DNA of 64,000 bases from Vicinamibacterales bacterium (GCA_035699745.1 DASSPH010000107.1:124001-188000); one strand, 5' to 3'. Positions 17,132-27,499 are shown, counted from the stretch's first letter. Translations and numbers: made by a program. Notes: a model not told the origin generated them from the sequence alone.

Positions 17132-17607
17132 CCGACTTGAACAAGATCCTGGTGCCGACCGACTTCAGCGATGCATCCGCCGCCGCCCTCAAGTACGCCT
17201 GCGGGCTGGCCGACGCGCTGCACGCCGAGCTGAGCGTGCTGCACGTCGTCGAGAACCCCTATCCGCTCGGCGCCTACACCGAGTTCTACACGCCGCCCGT
17301 GGAGTTCTTCGAGCGCCGCGAGCGGCAGGCGCGCGAACAGCTCGATGCGCAGCTCACGCCGGAACAGAAGGAGCGCTATCACGCCTCGATGGTGCTGCGC
17401 CACGGCGAGCCGGTGCGCGAGATCCTGCAGTACCTGCACGAGCACGGCGCCGTTCACATGATCGTGATGGCGACCCACGGCCGCGGCGGTGTGGCGCGGC
17501 TGATGATGGGCAGCGTCGCCGACAAGATGGTGCGGATGGCCCCCTGCCCCGTCGTCACCGTCAGAGTGCCGGAAGTCCACGCGCCGGAATCGACTCGCGC
17601 CGCATAG
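17128..17607 (+). CDS. Universal stress protein
   Basis: A 159-aa single UspA domain starting LNKILVPTDFSDASAAA, with the ATP-binding loop MATHGRGGVARLMMGS (G-2x-G-9x-G-S type) and CPVVTVRV at the end. It is probably an ATP-binding cytosolic dimer. It is translationally coupled to the dehydrogenase through ATGA. Transcription is likely to end at the inverted repeat at 17624. Confidence 0.93.
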   Translation: MTDLNKILVPTDFSDASAAALKYACGLADALHAELSVLHVVENPYPLGAYTEFYTPPVEFFERRERQAREQLDAQLTPEQKERYHASMVLRHGEPVREILQYLHEHGAVHMIVMATHGRGGVARLMMGSVADKMVRMAPCPVVTVRVPEVHAPESTRAA

Positions 17608-17623
17608 TCCGACTGCATGAGAC

Positions 17624-17652
17624 GTGAGACGTGCGGCCGGCGCACGTCTCAC
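17624..17652. terminator. Strong inverted repeat between convergent genes
   Basis: A perfect 12-bp inverted repeat (GTGAGACGTGCG and CGCACGTCTCAC) with a 5-base loop GCCGG sits between the USP gene stop and the acyl-CoA synthetase stop. It could act as a two-way terminator. There is no T-run; it is followed by C-rich sequence, so efficiency is uncertain. Confidence 0.6.
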
Positions 17653-17664
17653 CCCCCGCCCCCG

Positions 17665-20334
17665 TCAGTACTCCACCCTCCGGCCGTGCTTCGCCGCAGT
17701 GGCGGCGCCGATCCGCACCCGAACGTCGGCGGCGCAGGCTCCTGTGGGAAGGACGATCACCGGGTTGAGATCGAGCTCCTGGATTTCCGGCGCGATTCCC
17801 ACGATCTCCGAGACGCGCAGCAACACCTCGCGCAGGGCCTGTTCGTCGGCGGGCGGCGATCCCCGGTAGCCGCGCAGCAGCGTGGCGCCGCGAAGCTCGC
17901 CGATCATGTCGGCGGCATCCGTCGCCGTCAGCGGGTGCAGGCGGAACGAGGTGTCGGCGAGCACGTCGACCATGACGCCCCCCGTCCCGCACGCGATCAG
18001 CGCGCCGAACAACGGGTCCTGCAGCGCGCCGACGATCATCTCTGCACCTGACGCGACCATCCGCTGCACGAGAACGGATGTCATGTCGGAGCCGAGGCGG
18101 GTCGCCAAGTCCGCGTACGCCGCCTCTACCCCGGCGGCATCGGTGAGATTGAGCGTGACGCCCTTGCGTTCGGTCTTGTGCAGCAGCGCCGGGCCGAGCG
18201 CTTTCAGAACGACGGGATATCCCATCCGCGACGCCGCCTCGACGGCCCCGGCGGGGCTGGTGACGACCCGAGATGCGGGGATGGCAATGCCCGCAGCCGT
18301 CAACAGCGCCTGCGCTTCCTCCGCCGAGAGCCAGCCCGGCCCCCGCGCGCCCGCCCCCTCGACGATGCGGCGGATGGCATCGCGGTCGAACCGCTCGAGC
18401 GCGGGCGCGGGCAGGATCGGCGTCTCCCGCCACTTCCCGTACGCGGTCACGCGGGCGAGCGCGAGGGCGGCCGACTCGGGAAACGCATACGACGGGATCG
18501 GCGCCAGCGATGCCGGCGCCCCCTCGGCGCGCATGAACACGCCGAGCACCGGCTTGTCGTGATGATCCGCCGCCGCGGCGGTGAGCGCGCCGGCGACCGC
18601 CTGCGGCTCGGTGACCAGCGGCGGAATGAAGATCGCGATCACGCTGTCGATCGCGGCGTCCCGCAGAATCGCCCCGAGCGCACGGCCGAAGTGCTCCGGC
18701 GTCGCCGAAGCCAGCAGATCGACCGGATTGTTCACGCTCGCCGCCGCGGGCAGGAACGATCGCAGTTCCAAACGCGTCGCCTCGCTCAAGGAGGGCAGCT
18801 CCAGCCCGTTCGCCTCGCAGGCGTCCGCCGCCAGGATGCCCGGACCGCCGGCGTTGGTGAGAATCGCGACGCGCGCGCCGCGGGGAACCGGCTGGTGCGA
18901 CAGGAGCGCGGCCACGTCGAACATCTCTTCGAGGCGCTCCGTTCGAATGACGCCGGCCTGGCGGAACAGCGCGTCGACGACGACGTCGTTCGAGGCGAGC
19001 GCGCCGGTGTGCGACGCGGCCGCCCGGGACCCGGCGGTCGATCGGCCGGCCTTCACGGCCACGATCGGTTTCGTCCGCCCCACCCGGCGGGCGATCTCGG
19101 CGAACTTCTTGGGATTCCCGAAGCTCTCCAGATACAGCAGGATCACCGACGTGTGAGGATCCTCGGCCCAGTACTGGATGAGGTCGTTGCCGGACACGTC
19201 CGCCTTGTTGCCGACCGACACGAAGCTCGAGATCCCGATGTCGAGCCGCCGGGCGTAGTCGAGAATGGCGAGCCCCAGCGCGCCGCTCTGCGTCGACATC
19301 GCCACCGTGCCGCGCGGCGGGTAGACCGGCGAGAAGGTAGCGTTGAGCCGCACCGACGGATCCGTGTTGAGCAGCCCCATGCAGTTGGGGCCGATGAGCC
19401 GGCAGCCGGCGCGTCTCACCTTCTCCAGCAGCAGCGCTTCGCGGGCGCGTCCTTCCGTCCCGCACTCGCTGAAGCCGGCGCTGATCACGCAGATCGCGCG
19501 GACGCTCTTGGCGATGCAGTCGTCGACCGTGTCGAGCACGCGCCCGGCCGGGACGACGACGATCGCGAGATCGACCGGGCCCGGAATGTCGGTGACGCGC
19601 GGGTACGCTCTCCGGCCGGCGATCTCCTCCGCGGTCGGGTGGACCGGCACGATCGTCCCGGTGAACCCGGCCTCGACCAGGTTGTTCAGGATCTCCGATC
19701 CGATCCGTCCGCGCTGCCGGTTCGCGCCGATCACGGCCACGACCTGCGGCTCGAAGAAGGCGCGCATCGATGCCGCCGCGGCGTTCTGCGACCGGACAGC
19801 GGAATGCTCCACGAACTCGTCCGTGATCGCGAGAGACAGCGCGAAGTGCCAGGTCCCCGCCTGGAACGACACGGTGGCCGCCAGTCCCGAGTCGCGGAAC
19901 ACCTGCAGCATCTGCCCGTTGTCGCCGAGGACGTAGGCGTCGAACGTCTCGATCCCTTCCCGCCGCGCCAGGTTCGCCAGCTGCTCGAGCAGCCGGGTGC
20001 CGATGCCGTGCCCCTGGAACCCGTCGGCCACCGCGAACGACACTTCGGCGCGGGTCGACGGCCGCTGGACCTGGTGCCAGGTCGCGAATCCCACGATCCG
20101 CCCGCCCGACTCCGCGACCAGCGTCGTCGCCGGACAACCGTCGAGTCCGATCAAGGCGCGGATGCGCGGTTCGGTGAGCTGCGGGATGCCGTGGAAGCGG
20201 TAGTACAGACTCTGGGGGGACAGCGACTGCAGGAACGTCAGCAGGGGTTGCACGTCTCCGTCGGCGGCGCGCCGCACGGCGATCGTGGATCCGTCACGCA
20301 GCACGACGTCCGTGCCGCTCTCGGTGGTAATCAT
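17665..20334 (-). CDS. GNAT acetyltransferase fused to NDP-forming acyl-CoA synthetase
   Basis: An 889-aa fusion. Residues 15-165 form a GNAT domain with the acetyl-CoA motif QGHGIG (107-112). Residues from about 190 form the CoA-binding domain (VAVIGANRQRGRIG), then the succinyl-CoA-ligase-like part with the phosphohistidine motif in AASHTGALASND. An ATP-grasp domain fills the last 210 residues (GYPVVLKALGPALLHKTE). Lysine acetyltransferases of the Pat/YfiQ type have GNAT at the C-terminus; here it is N-terminal, as in actinobacterial PatA-like proteins. It may acetylate acyl-CoA synthetases or make ATP from acyl-CoA. It starts 34 bp after the activator gene, probably in one transcript. Confidence 0.88.
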   Translation of the reverse strand: MITTESGTDVVLRDGSTIAVRRAADGDVQPLLTFLQSLSPQSLYYRFHGIPQLTEPRIRALIGLDGCPATTLVAESGGRIVGFATWHQVQRPSTRAEVSFAVADGFQGHGIGTRLLEQLANLARREGIETFDAYVLGDNGQMLQVFRDSGLAATVSFQAGTWHFALSLAITDEFVEHSAVRSQNAAAASMRAFFEPQVVAVIGANRQRGRIGSEILNNLVEAGFTGTIVPVHPTAEEIAGRRAYPRVTDIPGPVDLAIVVVPAGRVLDTVDDCIAKSVRAICVISAGFSECGTEGRAREALLLEKVRRAGCRLIGPNCMGLLNTDPSVRLNATFSPVYPPRGTVAMSTQSGALGLAILDYARRLDIGISSFVSVGNKADVSGNDLIQYWAEDPHTSVILLYLESFGNPKKFAEIARRVGRTKPIVAVKAGRSTAGSRAAASHTGALASNDVVVDALFRQAGVIRTERLEEMFDVAALLSHQPVPRGARVAILTNAGGPGILAADACEANGLELPSLSEATRLELRSFLPAAASVNNPVDLLASATPEHFGRALGAILRDAAIDSVIAIFIPPLVTEPQAVAGALTAAAADHHDKPVLGVFMRAEGAPASLAPIPSYAFPESAALALARVTAYGKWRETPILPAPALERFDRDAIRRIVEGAGARGPGWLSAEEAQALLTAAGIAIPASRVVTSPAGAVEAASRMGYPVVLKALGPALLHKTERKGVTLNLTDAAGVEAAYADLATRLGSDMTSVLVQRMVASGAEMIVGALQDPLFGALIACGTGGVMVDVLADTSFRLHPLTATDAADMIGELRGATLLRGYRGSPPADEQALREVLLRVSEIVGIAPEIQELDLNPVIVLPTGACAADVRVRIGAATAAKHGRRVEY

Positions 20335-20368
20335 TCGCGGGTCCGTCCTTTTCGCCGGAGCGGCGAGA

Positions 20369-21736
<1,368 letters not shown>

Positions 21737-21754
21737 GACTCACCCGGGCCTCAG

Positions 21755-21770
21755 TGCAGGCAGGATGCCG
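21755..21770 (-). promoter_or_regulatory. sigma-54 promoter of the activator gene
   Basis: The minus strand reads CGGCATCCTGCCTGCA, with GG and GC ten bases apart. The -24 element is 70 bp from the midpoint of the site at 21822-21856. The leader is about 8 nt and contains GGTGAG. Confidence 0.72.
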
Positions 21771-21821
21771 GGGCTGGATCCGCGGATTCCGGCCAATTTT
21801 CGCCAATCGCCCCTGGGTCAT

Positions 21822-21856
21822 GCGGATTTTTCCCCAGCGCCGGCAGAATATTCCCC
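21822..21856. promoter_or_regulatory. Paired palindrome, putative autoregulatory site (UAS 6)
   Basis: Minus-strand 14-mers GGGGAATATTCTGC and GGGGAAAAATCCGC have centres 21 bp apart. A third, weaker half (GGCCAATTTTCGCC, 21791-21804, plus strand) lies nearer the promoter. It is located directly upstream of the activator gene. Confidence 0.72.
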
Positions 21857-21893
21857 GCGGGCCCGACGGCGTGGGCGGCCTGGACGGGCCTGG

Positions 21894-22406
21894 TCAATGG
21901 CTGCGGGAACGGCGTCGGGTGACTTCCCACCGGCCGCTGGCGATCGACTCGCCGAACCGGGAGACGAACGTGCCGGCCACGCGGCCGTCGCCGATCTCCC
22001 CGTGAAACGCGGTGAGCACCCAGCAGGCGCATGCCGGGTCCCAGTAAGGGTCCAGGACGCCATCGACGCGGCCATCCGCGGCGCGGACGAACCGGATCGT
22101 CAGGAACGCCTCGTTCGGCGGGCGTCGATCGGACGGGTGGAGATATCCCTCGGGCCCCTGCCGCCCGTAAGCCGTCGATGCGCCGGCCGCCGTCATGACG
22201 ACGTCGCCGTGCGCGTGGTCTTCCCCGTCGATCAACTTGAACCAGATGGACCCGCTGCGGCCGGTCGCGCGGCTGCTGTAGGTGCCGTCCCACTCCCCGG
22301 CCAGCGACGCGACGGCTGCAGGCGCTCCCCGCAGCGGAACCGCCGGCGCGGACGCGCAGCCGCTCGCCAGCAGCGCCGCGGCGATCGCGCGATGGAGGAT
22401 GGTCAT
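21894..22406 (-). CDS. Predicted lipoprotein
   Basis: A 170-aa protein with a lipoprotein signal: MTILHRAIAAALLASGCAS, lipobox LASGC with Cys at residue 17. The mature part is beta-rich (LAGEWDGTYSSRATGRSGSIWF, partly shown) and contains ACACW. No family recognised. The longer open frame upstream covers the next gene in another frame, so I start at 22406. It is the second gene of a two-gene unit with the 82-aa protein; the genes are 5 bp apart. Confidence 0.68.
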   Translation of the reverse strand: MTILHRAIAAALLASGCASAPAVPLRGAPAAVASLAGEWDGTYSSRATGRSGSIWFKLIDGEDHAHGDVVMTAAGASTAYGRQGPEGYLHPSDRRPPNEAFLTIRFVRAADGRVDGVLDPYWDPACACWVLTAFHGEIGDGRVAGTFVSRFGESIASGRWEVTRRRSRSH

Positions 22407-22411
22407 CGCCG

Positions 22412-22660
22412 CTATGCCGAACGCCGGCCGCTCCAGGCCCAGACGAAGGTCCTGCCGTTGGTGGCCAGCGTCCCCTCCTCGACGAGCGTGCCGAGCACAC
22501 GCTCGCATCGCACGACGTCGATAGCGAACAGGCGCGCGGCCTGCGGGAGCGTCAGCGTGAGTCCCGGCATCTCGCGAAACTCCGCCTCGACGCGGGTGCG
22601 CAGGCGGGTCTCGTCGTGCGGATCGGCGGGTGACGATTCGGGCTGGTGCAGTGCCGACAT
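22412..22660 (-). CDS. Small winged-helix-like protein
   Basis: An 82-aa cytosolic protein. The middle (FREMPGLTLTLPQAARLFAI, then CERVLGTLVEEGTL) has the spacing of a small helix-turn-helix or winged-helix domain: a recognition-like helix, a second helix and a beta wing ending NGRTFVWAW. It could bind DNA, but that rests on pattern only. It starts 15 nt after a strong sigma-54 promoter. Confidence 0.6.
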   Translation of the reverse strand: MSALHQPESSPADPHDETRLRTRVEAEFREMPGLTLTLPQAARLFAIDVVRCERVLGTLVEEGTLATNGRTFVWAWSGRRSA

Positions 22661-22685
22661 CGTGAATGATCTCTGCGGCCACCTC

Positions 22686-22701
22686 AGCAATCGCTGTGCC
22701 C
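22686..22701 (-). promoter_or_regulatory. sigma-54 promoter of the 22660-22406 unit
   Basis: The minus strand reads GGGCACAGCGATTGCT, almost consensus (GGCAC-N5-TTGCT). The -24 element is 70 bp from the midpoint of the site at 22753-22787. Confidence 0.82.
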
Positions 22702-22752
22702 GGCTTGGATCGCGCATTCGGGCCCGAGTCGGACGGAAGGCGGACCTACGGT

Positions 22753-22787
22753 GCGGAGGAGTTCGCAGCGCGGTGGGAAGAGTTCAC
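22753..22787. promoter_or_regulatory. Paired palindrome, putative activator site (UAS 7)
   Basis: GCGGAGGAGTTCGC (22753-22766) and TGGGAAGAGTTCAC (22774-22787) have centres 20-21 bp apart. Its last four bases overlap the 3' end of the HAD-ATPase gene. Confidence 0.65.
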
Positions 22788-24532
22788 GCCAGTGCCGGCT
22801 GGGGTTCCCCGGCGAGGTCGTAGCGGGCGCGCACGGCGTTGGCCAGGTCCGGCACGATCTCGTCCCGCGAGCCGGATCGATAGCGCTCCTCCACCGCCCG
22901 CAGATCGCTGGCGAGCGCACGGTCGCCGAAGACGTCTGCAATCCAGCGGGAGAAGTCGCCCCGCGTCAGGTGGCCGGCGAGCAGCGCCGGCGGCGTGCCC
23001 TCGAGTTCCTCGACGAACTGCCGCAGGGTGCGGGCGCGGAGCGGCTGCCCGTTGGTGTTGAACACGAAGGCGCGGTGCGCGCTCACCGGCACGTCGACGT
23101 ATTTCTCGCGGTGCCGGACGTGCGGGGTGATGCGGGGGGCGATCGTGAACAGCCGGAGCTCACCGCCCGCCTCCTCGGTAATCGGCAGGGCGATGGCCTG
23201 GCCGGCGTGCAGCCGGGACAACCCCACCCAGGCCGCGGGGTCGACGGCGCCGCACCCCGCGCACTTGGCGCGCAGCGCCGCGATCTCCGCCGGGTCCGAC
23301 TCGCACGTGACGATCATGACCTCCGTCGCGGCCAGCAGCGCCTTCGGCAGGTGCGACGCGCAGTAGGTCACGACGGTGTAGCCGTTCCGCTCCAGATCCA
23401 GGAGCTGCGGCGCGTCGGCGTCGTGCAGGTAATAGTGCGCCTCGTCGAGCAGGATGCGATGCGGCAGCCCGGTCCGCCGCCGCAGCACGTTCAACGCCGG
23501 CAGAACGGAGCGTACGTACTGCAGCTTCTCGTCGTGCGGCAGCCGGCACAGATCGATGACCACGCTGCGATCGGGATAGCGCAGCGCCCGCAGCAGGTCG
23601 CGCGGCGTGGGCGGAGCGTCTTCGCGGCCGAGCACCGTGACGCCCGGCAGCCCTTCCAGCGAGCTGTAGTCCCCTTCCGGATCGATGGCGCAGACGCAGT
23701 AGCCCTGGAGAATCAGCTGCTCGCACAGCAGCCCCGCGACCCAGGACTTGCCCGATTTCGCGTCCCCGGTGATCAGCACGTTGCGGCCGCGGGCGGCGAG
23801 CGAGAACTCGCGGCCGTCCTCGAGATGGCCGAGCAGCAGCCGGCGGCGGGCCTGCCGCGGCACCGGCAGTCGGGCCGTCGGCGTCACGCGGTTCACGTAC
23901 TCGGCGATCGCCGCCGGCGTCGCGCCGGGAACGACCACGTCCGCCGCGGCCTGCAGCGCCGGGCTGCCCCATGCCACGGCCGCGCCGACTTCCGCCAGGC
24001 GCAGCAGCTCGTGATCGTTCTCGGCGTCGCCGATCGCCAGGGCGTTGCGCGGCGACAGCCGCAGGGTCTCGAGCGCCGCGCGGAGCCCCGTCGCCTTGCT
24101 CATCCCCTGCGACGTCACCATGACGCGGCCGCGGTTGAAGATCAGCACCAGCGGCAGCTCGCAGGCGCGGATGACCTCGAGCAGACGCGGGGCGTCGTTG
24201 GCGTCCGCGTCCACCAGGCACTGCCCTGCGACGAACGGCAGGCCGCGCAGCCGCAGCTCCGCCAGGAACCGTTCCGGCACCACCGGCGCGAGCAGCGACG
24301 TCCGGCCGCTCTCCGGCAGGTGCAGCACCGCCCCGTTCTCCGCGACGACGCCGTCGACGAAGTGCAGATCCCCGGCGACGCGCTGCAGCTCGGCGAGAAT
24401 CCTCCCGGTCACGAGCAGCACGACGATGCCGCGCGTGCGGGCGGCGGCAATCGCCGTGCGCACGCCGGGATCGAGCACGTCGTTGCGTGCGATCGTTCCG
24501 TCGTAATCGAGTGCGAGGACCGCGAGTTTCAC
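22784..24532 (-). CDS. HAD phosphatase fused to a HerA/DUF87-like ATPase
   Basis: A 582-aa fusion. Residues 1-215 form a Cof-type HAD phosphatase: ALDYDGTIA with the nucleophile Asp, LLVTGR, and GDAENDHEL. Residues 235-450 form a P-loop ATPase like HerA/DUF87 proteins: LITGDAKSGKSW (Walker A), AIDPEGDY, and RILLDEAHYY (Walker B). The last 110 residues (FVFNTNGQPLRARTLRQFVE, then HLTRGDFSRWIADVFGDR) resemble DUF5752. I know of no established function for this combination. It follows groEL by 13 bp in the transpeptidase-Hsp20-GroEL unit. It might couple dephosphorylation to an ATP-driven motor on nucleic acid or protein. Confidence 0.8.
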   Translation of the reverse strand: MKLAVLALDYDGTIARNDVLDPGVRTAIAAARTRGIVVLLVTGRILAELQRVAGDLHFVDGVVAENGAVLHLPESGRTSLLAPVVPERFLAELRLRGLPFVAGQCLVDADANDAPRLLEVIRACELPLVLIFNRGRVMVTSQGMSKATGLRAALETLRLSPRNALAIGDAENDHELLRLAEVGAAVAWGSPALQAAADVVVPGATPAAIAEYVNRVTPTARLPVPRQARRRLLLGHLEDGREFSLAARGRNVLITGDAKSGKSWVAGLLCEQLILQGYCVCAIDPEGDYSSLEGLPGVTVLGREDAPPTPRDLLRALRYPDRSVVIDLCRLPHDEKLQYVRSVLPALNVLRRRTGLPHRILLDEAHYYLHDADAPQLLDLERNGYTVVTYCASHLPKALLAATEVMIVTCESDPAEIAALRAKCAGCGAVDPAAWVGLSRLHAGQAIALPITEEAGGELRLFTIAPRITPHVRHREKYVDVPVSAHRAFVFNTNGQPLRARTLRQFVEELEGTPPALLAGHLTRGDFSRWIADVFGDRALASDLRAVEERYRSGSRDEIVPDLANAVRARYDLAGEPQPALA

Positions 24533-24545
24533 CGGCCGCTCCGCG

Positions 24546-26171
24546 TCACAGGTCGCCGTCGCCTCTCGAGACCGCCGACTCCGCCTTCGGATCGGGGACG
24601 TCGGTCAGCGTCGCTTCCGTCAGCAGCAGGACGCCGGCGGTCGACGCCGCGTTCTCCAGCGCCAGCCGCACCACCTTCGTCGGGTCGATGATGCCGGCCT
24701 CGACGAGATCGACGTAGCGGCCGGCCGCGGCGTCGAACCCGAAGTTGCCCGTCCCCGAGCGCATCTTCTCGACGACCACGCCGCCGTCGACGCCGGAGTT
24801 CTCGGCGATCTGCCTGGCCGGCGCTTCGAGCGCGCGGCGAAGGACGTGGGCGCCCGCCCGCTCGTCTCCCTGCAGCGTCGCCGCTTCGGCTTCGACCGCC
24901 GGGATCGCCCGCAGCAGCGCCAGTCCGGCGCCGGGAACGACCCCCTCGACGATCGCCGCGCGCGTCGCGTGAATCGCGTCGTCGAAGGCTTCGCGCCGGC
25001 TCTTCATCTCGGCCTCGGACGGCGCGCCGACACGAATGACGGCGACGCCGCCGGAGAGCTTCGCCAGCCGCTCTTCGAGCTTCTCGCGGTCGTAGTCCGA
25101 GGTGCTGTCGGCGATCTGACGCCGCAGTTCCTGGCAGCGGCCGGCAATCGCCGCCTTCTCCCCTTTGCCGCCGACGATGGTGGTGTGGTCCCGATCGACG
25201 ACGACCCGCGACGCGCGCCCCAGCTGCTCCAGCGTCACCGTCTCGAGCTTGATGCCAAGCTCCTGCGCGATCAGCGTTCCACCGGTCACGACGGCCAGAT
25301 CCTGCAGCATCGCCTTGCGGCGGTCGCCGAAGCCCGGCGCTTTCACCGCGACGTTGGCGAGCACGCCGCGCAGGCGGTTGACCACGAGCGTGGCGAGCGC
25401 CTCGGCTTCGACGTCTTCGGCGACCACGAGCAGCGCCAAGCCGCGCTTGGCGATCTGCTCCAGGACCGGCAGCAGATCCTTGAGATTCGTGATCTTTCCT
25501 TCGTAGAGCAGGACCAGCGCGTCGTCCAGCACCGCTTCCATCTTCTCGGGATCCGTGACGAAGTACGGCGACAGATAGCCGTGGTCGAACTGCAGTCCCT
25601 CGACCACTTCCATCGTCGTTTCGGTGCCCTTGGCCTCTTCGACCGTGACGGCGCCCTCCGAACCGACCTTCTCGATCGCCCGGGCGACGAGCTCGCCGAT
25701 GGAGGGATCGTTGTGGGCCGAGATGGTGGCGACCTGCTGCTTCTCCTGCTCGCTCTTCACCGGACGTGACTGCGCCCGCAGCGCGTCGATGGCGGCGCGC
25801 GTGGCGCGATCGAGGCCGCGCTTGAGATCGATGGCGCTCGCGCCGGCGGCGATGTTGCGGACGCCGTCGGCGACCATGGCGTGCGCCAGCAGCGTCGCCG
25901 TGGTCGTCCCGTCGCCGACGGTGTCGCCGGTGCGCTCGGCGGCGCCCCGCAGCATCTGCGCGCCGAGGTTCTCGTCGGCGTCTTCCAGCGCGAACTCCTT
26001 CGCGATGGTGACGCCGTCGTTGCAGACGAGGGGCTTGCCCCACTTCTTCTCGATGAGCACGCAGCGGGACCGGGGGCCCAGCGTCACCCGCACGGCGTCG
26101 GCAATCGCGGTGGCGCCGCGGAGGACCTTCTCACGTGCTTCCGACCGGAACAACAGATGTTTGTGCGACAT
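24546..26171 (-). CDS. groEL: GroEL paralogue (chaperonin 60)
   Basis: A 541-aa group I chaperonin with [25 protein letters not shown] (ATP site) and [16 protein letters not shown]. It folds proteins in the cytosol. No groES gene is present in the window. The C-terminus is [10 protein letters not shown], without the GGM repeat of the housekeeping protein. Some positions are unusual ([13 protein letters not shown] where GPKGRNVV is typical). It is therefore probably a stress-specific second copy. It sits between hsp20 (30 bp) and the HAD-ATPase gene (13 bp). Confidence 0.95.
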   Translation of the reverse strand: MSHKHLLFRSEAREKVLRGATAIADAVRVTLGPRSRCVLIEKKWGKPLVCNDGVTIAKEFALEDADENLGAQMLRGAAERTGDTVGDGTTTATLLAHAMVADGVRNIAAGASAIDLKRGLDRATRAAIDALRAQSRPVKSEQEKQQVATISAHNDPSIGELVARAIEKVGSEGAVTVEEAKGTETTMEVVEGLQFDHGYLSPYFVTDPEKMEAVLDDALVLLYEGKITNLKDLLPVLEQIAKRGLALLVVAEDVEAEALATLVVNRLRGVLANVAVKAPGFGDRRKAMLQDLAVVTGGTLIAQELGIKLETVTLEQLGRASRVVVDRDHTTIVGGKGEKAAIAGRCQELRRQIADSTSDYDREKLEERLAKLSGGVAVIRVGAPSEAEMKSRREAFDDAIHATRAAIVEGVVPGAGLALLRAIPAVEAEAATLQGDERAGAHVLRRALEAPARQIAENSGVDGGVVVEKMRSGTGNFGFDAAAGRYVDLVEAGIIDPTKVVRLALENAASTAGVLLLTEATLTDVPDPKAESAVSRGDGDL

Positions 26172-26201
26172 GATCCCGCTCCCGTGCTCTGCGCGGCCGC
26201 T

Positions 26202-26684
26202 TCAGGCCGCCGTCCTGGCCGGCGTCTGCGGCTCGTCGATCTGGATTCGCTGCGCCTCCGCCTTGATGCGGGCGGGCAGCGGCATGCTGACTTCGAGCAC
26301 CCCATCCGCGAAGGTCGCGCGGATGTCTTCCGTCTTCACTCCTTCGGGCAGCGGAACGGTGCGGTAGAAGCTGCCGTACTCGCGCTCGCTGCGGAACATC
26401 TGATCCTTCTTCTCCTCGATCTCGCGCTTCCGCTCGCCCGAGAGCGTCAGCTGCCCGTCGATCACCTCGACCGCGACGTCTTCCTTCTTCATGCCGGGAA
26501 GATCCACGCGGGTGATCAGCCGGTTGTCGCGCTGAAAGACGTCCACCTTCGGGAACCACGGTGCCGGCTCGGGCGTCGTCACCCGGGCGAAGAACGGCCG
26601 GCGGAAGGAGGTCCAGTCCTCGAACATGCGATCGATGTCCGACGAGAGGTTGCGAAGCCGTGCGATCGGGTTTCGCTCAGACAT
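26202..26684 (-). CDS. Small heat shock protein Hsp20
   Basis: A 160-aa alpha-crystallin-type chaperone. The alpha-crystallin domain spans about 45-140 (WFPKVDVFQRDNRLITRVDL, then GVLEVSMPLP); the C-terminal tail holds IQI, a version of the IXI motif that locks oligomers. It binds unfolding proteins without ATP. GGAGG lies five bases before the ATG. It is second in its operon, after the L,D-transpeptidase and before groEL, a natural hold-and-fold pair. Confidence 0.94.
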   Translation of the reverse strand: MSERNPIARLRNLSSDIDRMFEDWTSFRRPFFARVTTPEPAPWFPKVDVFQRDNRLITRVDLPGMKKEDVAVEVIDGQLTLSGERKREIEEKKDQMFRSEREYGSFYRTVPLPEGVKTEDIRATFADGVLEVSMPLPARIKAEAQRIQIDEPQTPARTAA

Positions 26685-26700
26685 ACTCGCCTCCTGAACG

Positions 26701-27471
26701 CTAGGGATTGGAAAAGTGTGCCGGGGGCGGCAGCGTGATCTCGCGCGAGAGCCACTCGATCGATCGCCACGGCGGCGGCGCCGCGAAGTCGTACGTGCCG
26801 ACGAACAGCACCGGCGTGCCGGACGCGAGCAGACGCAGCCGCGAATCGATCGCCCACCCGTCGCCCCACTGGTACAGCCACTGCGCATCGCTGTCGAGCA
26901 GACGGATGCAGCCGTGGCTCGCGGGATACCCGGGAAGCGAGTAGGCGTGGAACGCCAGTCCTTCCCGCACGTCGAAGTTGAAGTACCACGGCATGAACCA
27001 GTCGGGATTCACCGTGCTGTGGCGTCCCGGCGAGCGCCAGGTCAAGTGAAAGAGCCCCGGCGCGGTCGCACTGTCACGCCGGCCGGAACTGATCGGTCCC
27101 CAGCGCACCAGCGCCCCGAGCTCGTAGGCGCCGAAGAGCTGGCCCGGCAGGTGGACGACCAGGAACGTCGGCGACGACGCGGCCGGCTCGTAGCGGCGCG
27201 GCAGCACGCTGTCGGCGAGGCCGTCTTCCGCCGCGGACAGGGGAATGACGAGCGCCCGCAGCCGCGGCAGGTGCGCTTCGTCGGCGCGATTCAGCCGCTC
27301 GAGGCGCGCGATGTCCGGCGGCGCGGCTGTCGCGAGAACGCCCGCGATCTCCTGCCGCGACTCGATCACGCGATACCGTTCGCCGCCGCTGCGTCCGCTG
27401 GCGGTCCCGTCCGCCAGCCACAACGCCGCCAGCATGCAGACCAGCGGTGCGCAGACCTGACGCCTCGACAT
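26701..27471 (-). CDS. L,D-transpeptidase (YkuD family)
   Basis: A 256-aa exported protein with a signal peptide (MSRRQVCAPLVCMLAALWLA). The YkuD active site is intact: HAYSLPGYPASHGCIRLL, with the catalytic cysteine in SHGC. It would make 3-3 peptidoglycan cross-links or attach proteins to the wall, a change typical of stationary cells. The predicted sigma-54 start lies only two or three bases before the ATG at 27471, so the transcript may be nearly leaderless. It heads the operon with hsp20, groEL and the HAD-ATPase gene. Confidence 0.88.
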   Translation of the reverse strand: MSRRQVCAPLVCMLAALWLADGTASGRSGGERYRVIESRQEIAGVLATAAPPDIARLERLNRADEAHLPRLRALVIPLSAAEDGLADSVLPRRYEPAASSPTFLVVHLPGQLFGAYELGALVRWGPISSGRRDSATAPGLFHLTWRSPGRHSTVNPDWFMPWYFNFDVREGLAFHAYSLPGYPASHGCIRLLDSDAQWLYQWGDGWAIDSRLRLLASGTPVLFVGTYDFAAPPPWRSIEWLSREITLPPPAHFSNP

Positions 27472-27483
27472 ACCGTGCGAGTG

Positions 27484-27499
27484 AGCAAGCCGGGTACCT
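27484..27499 (-). promoter_or_regulatory. sigma-54 promoter of the transpeptidase-hsp20-groEL operon
   Basis: The minus strand reads AGGTACCCGGCTTGCT, with GG and GC ten bases apart and a good -12 box. The -24 element is exactly 60 bp from the midpoint of the site at 27541-27574. Confidence 0.75.
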
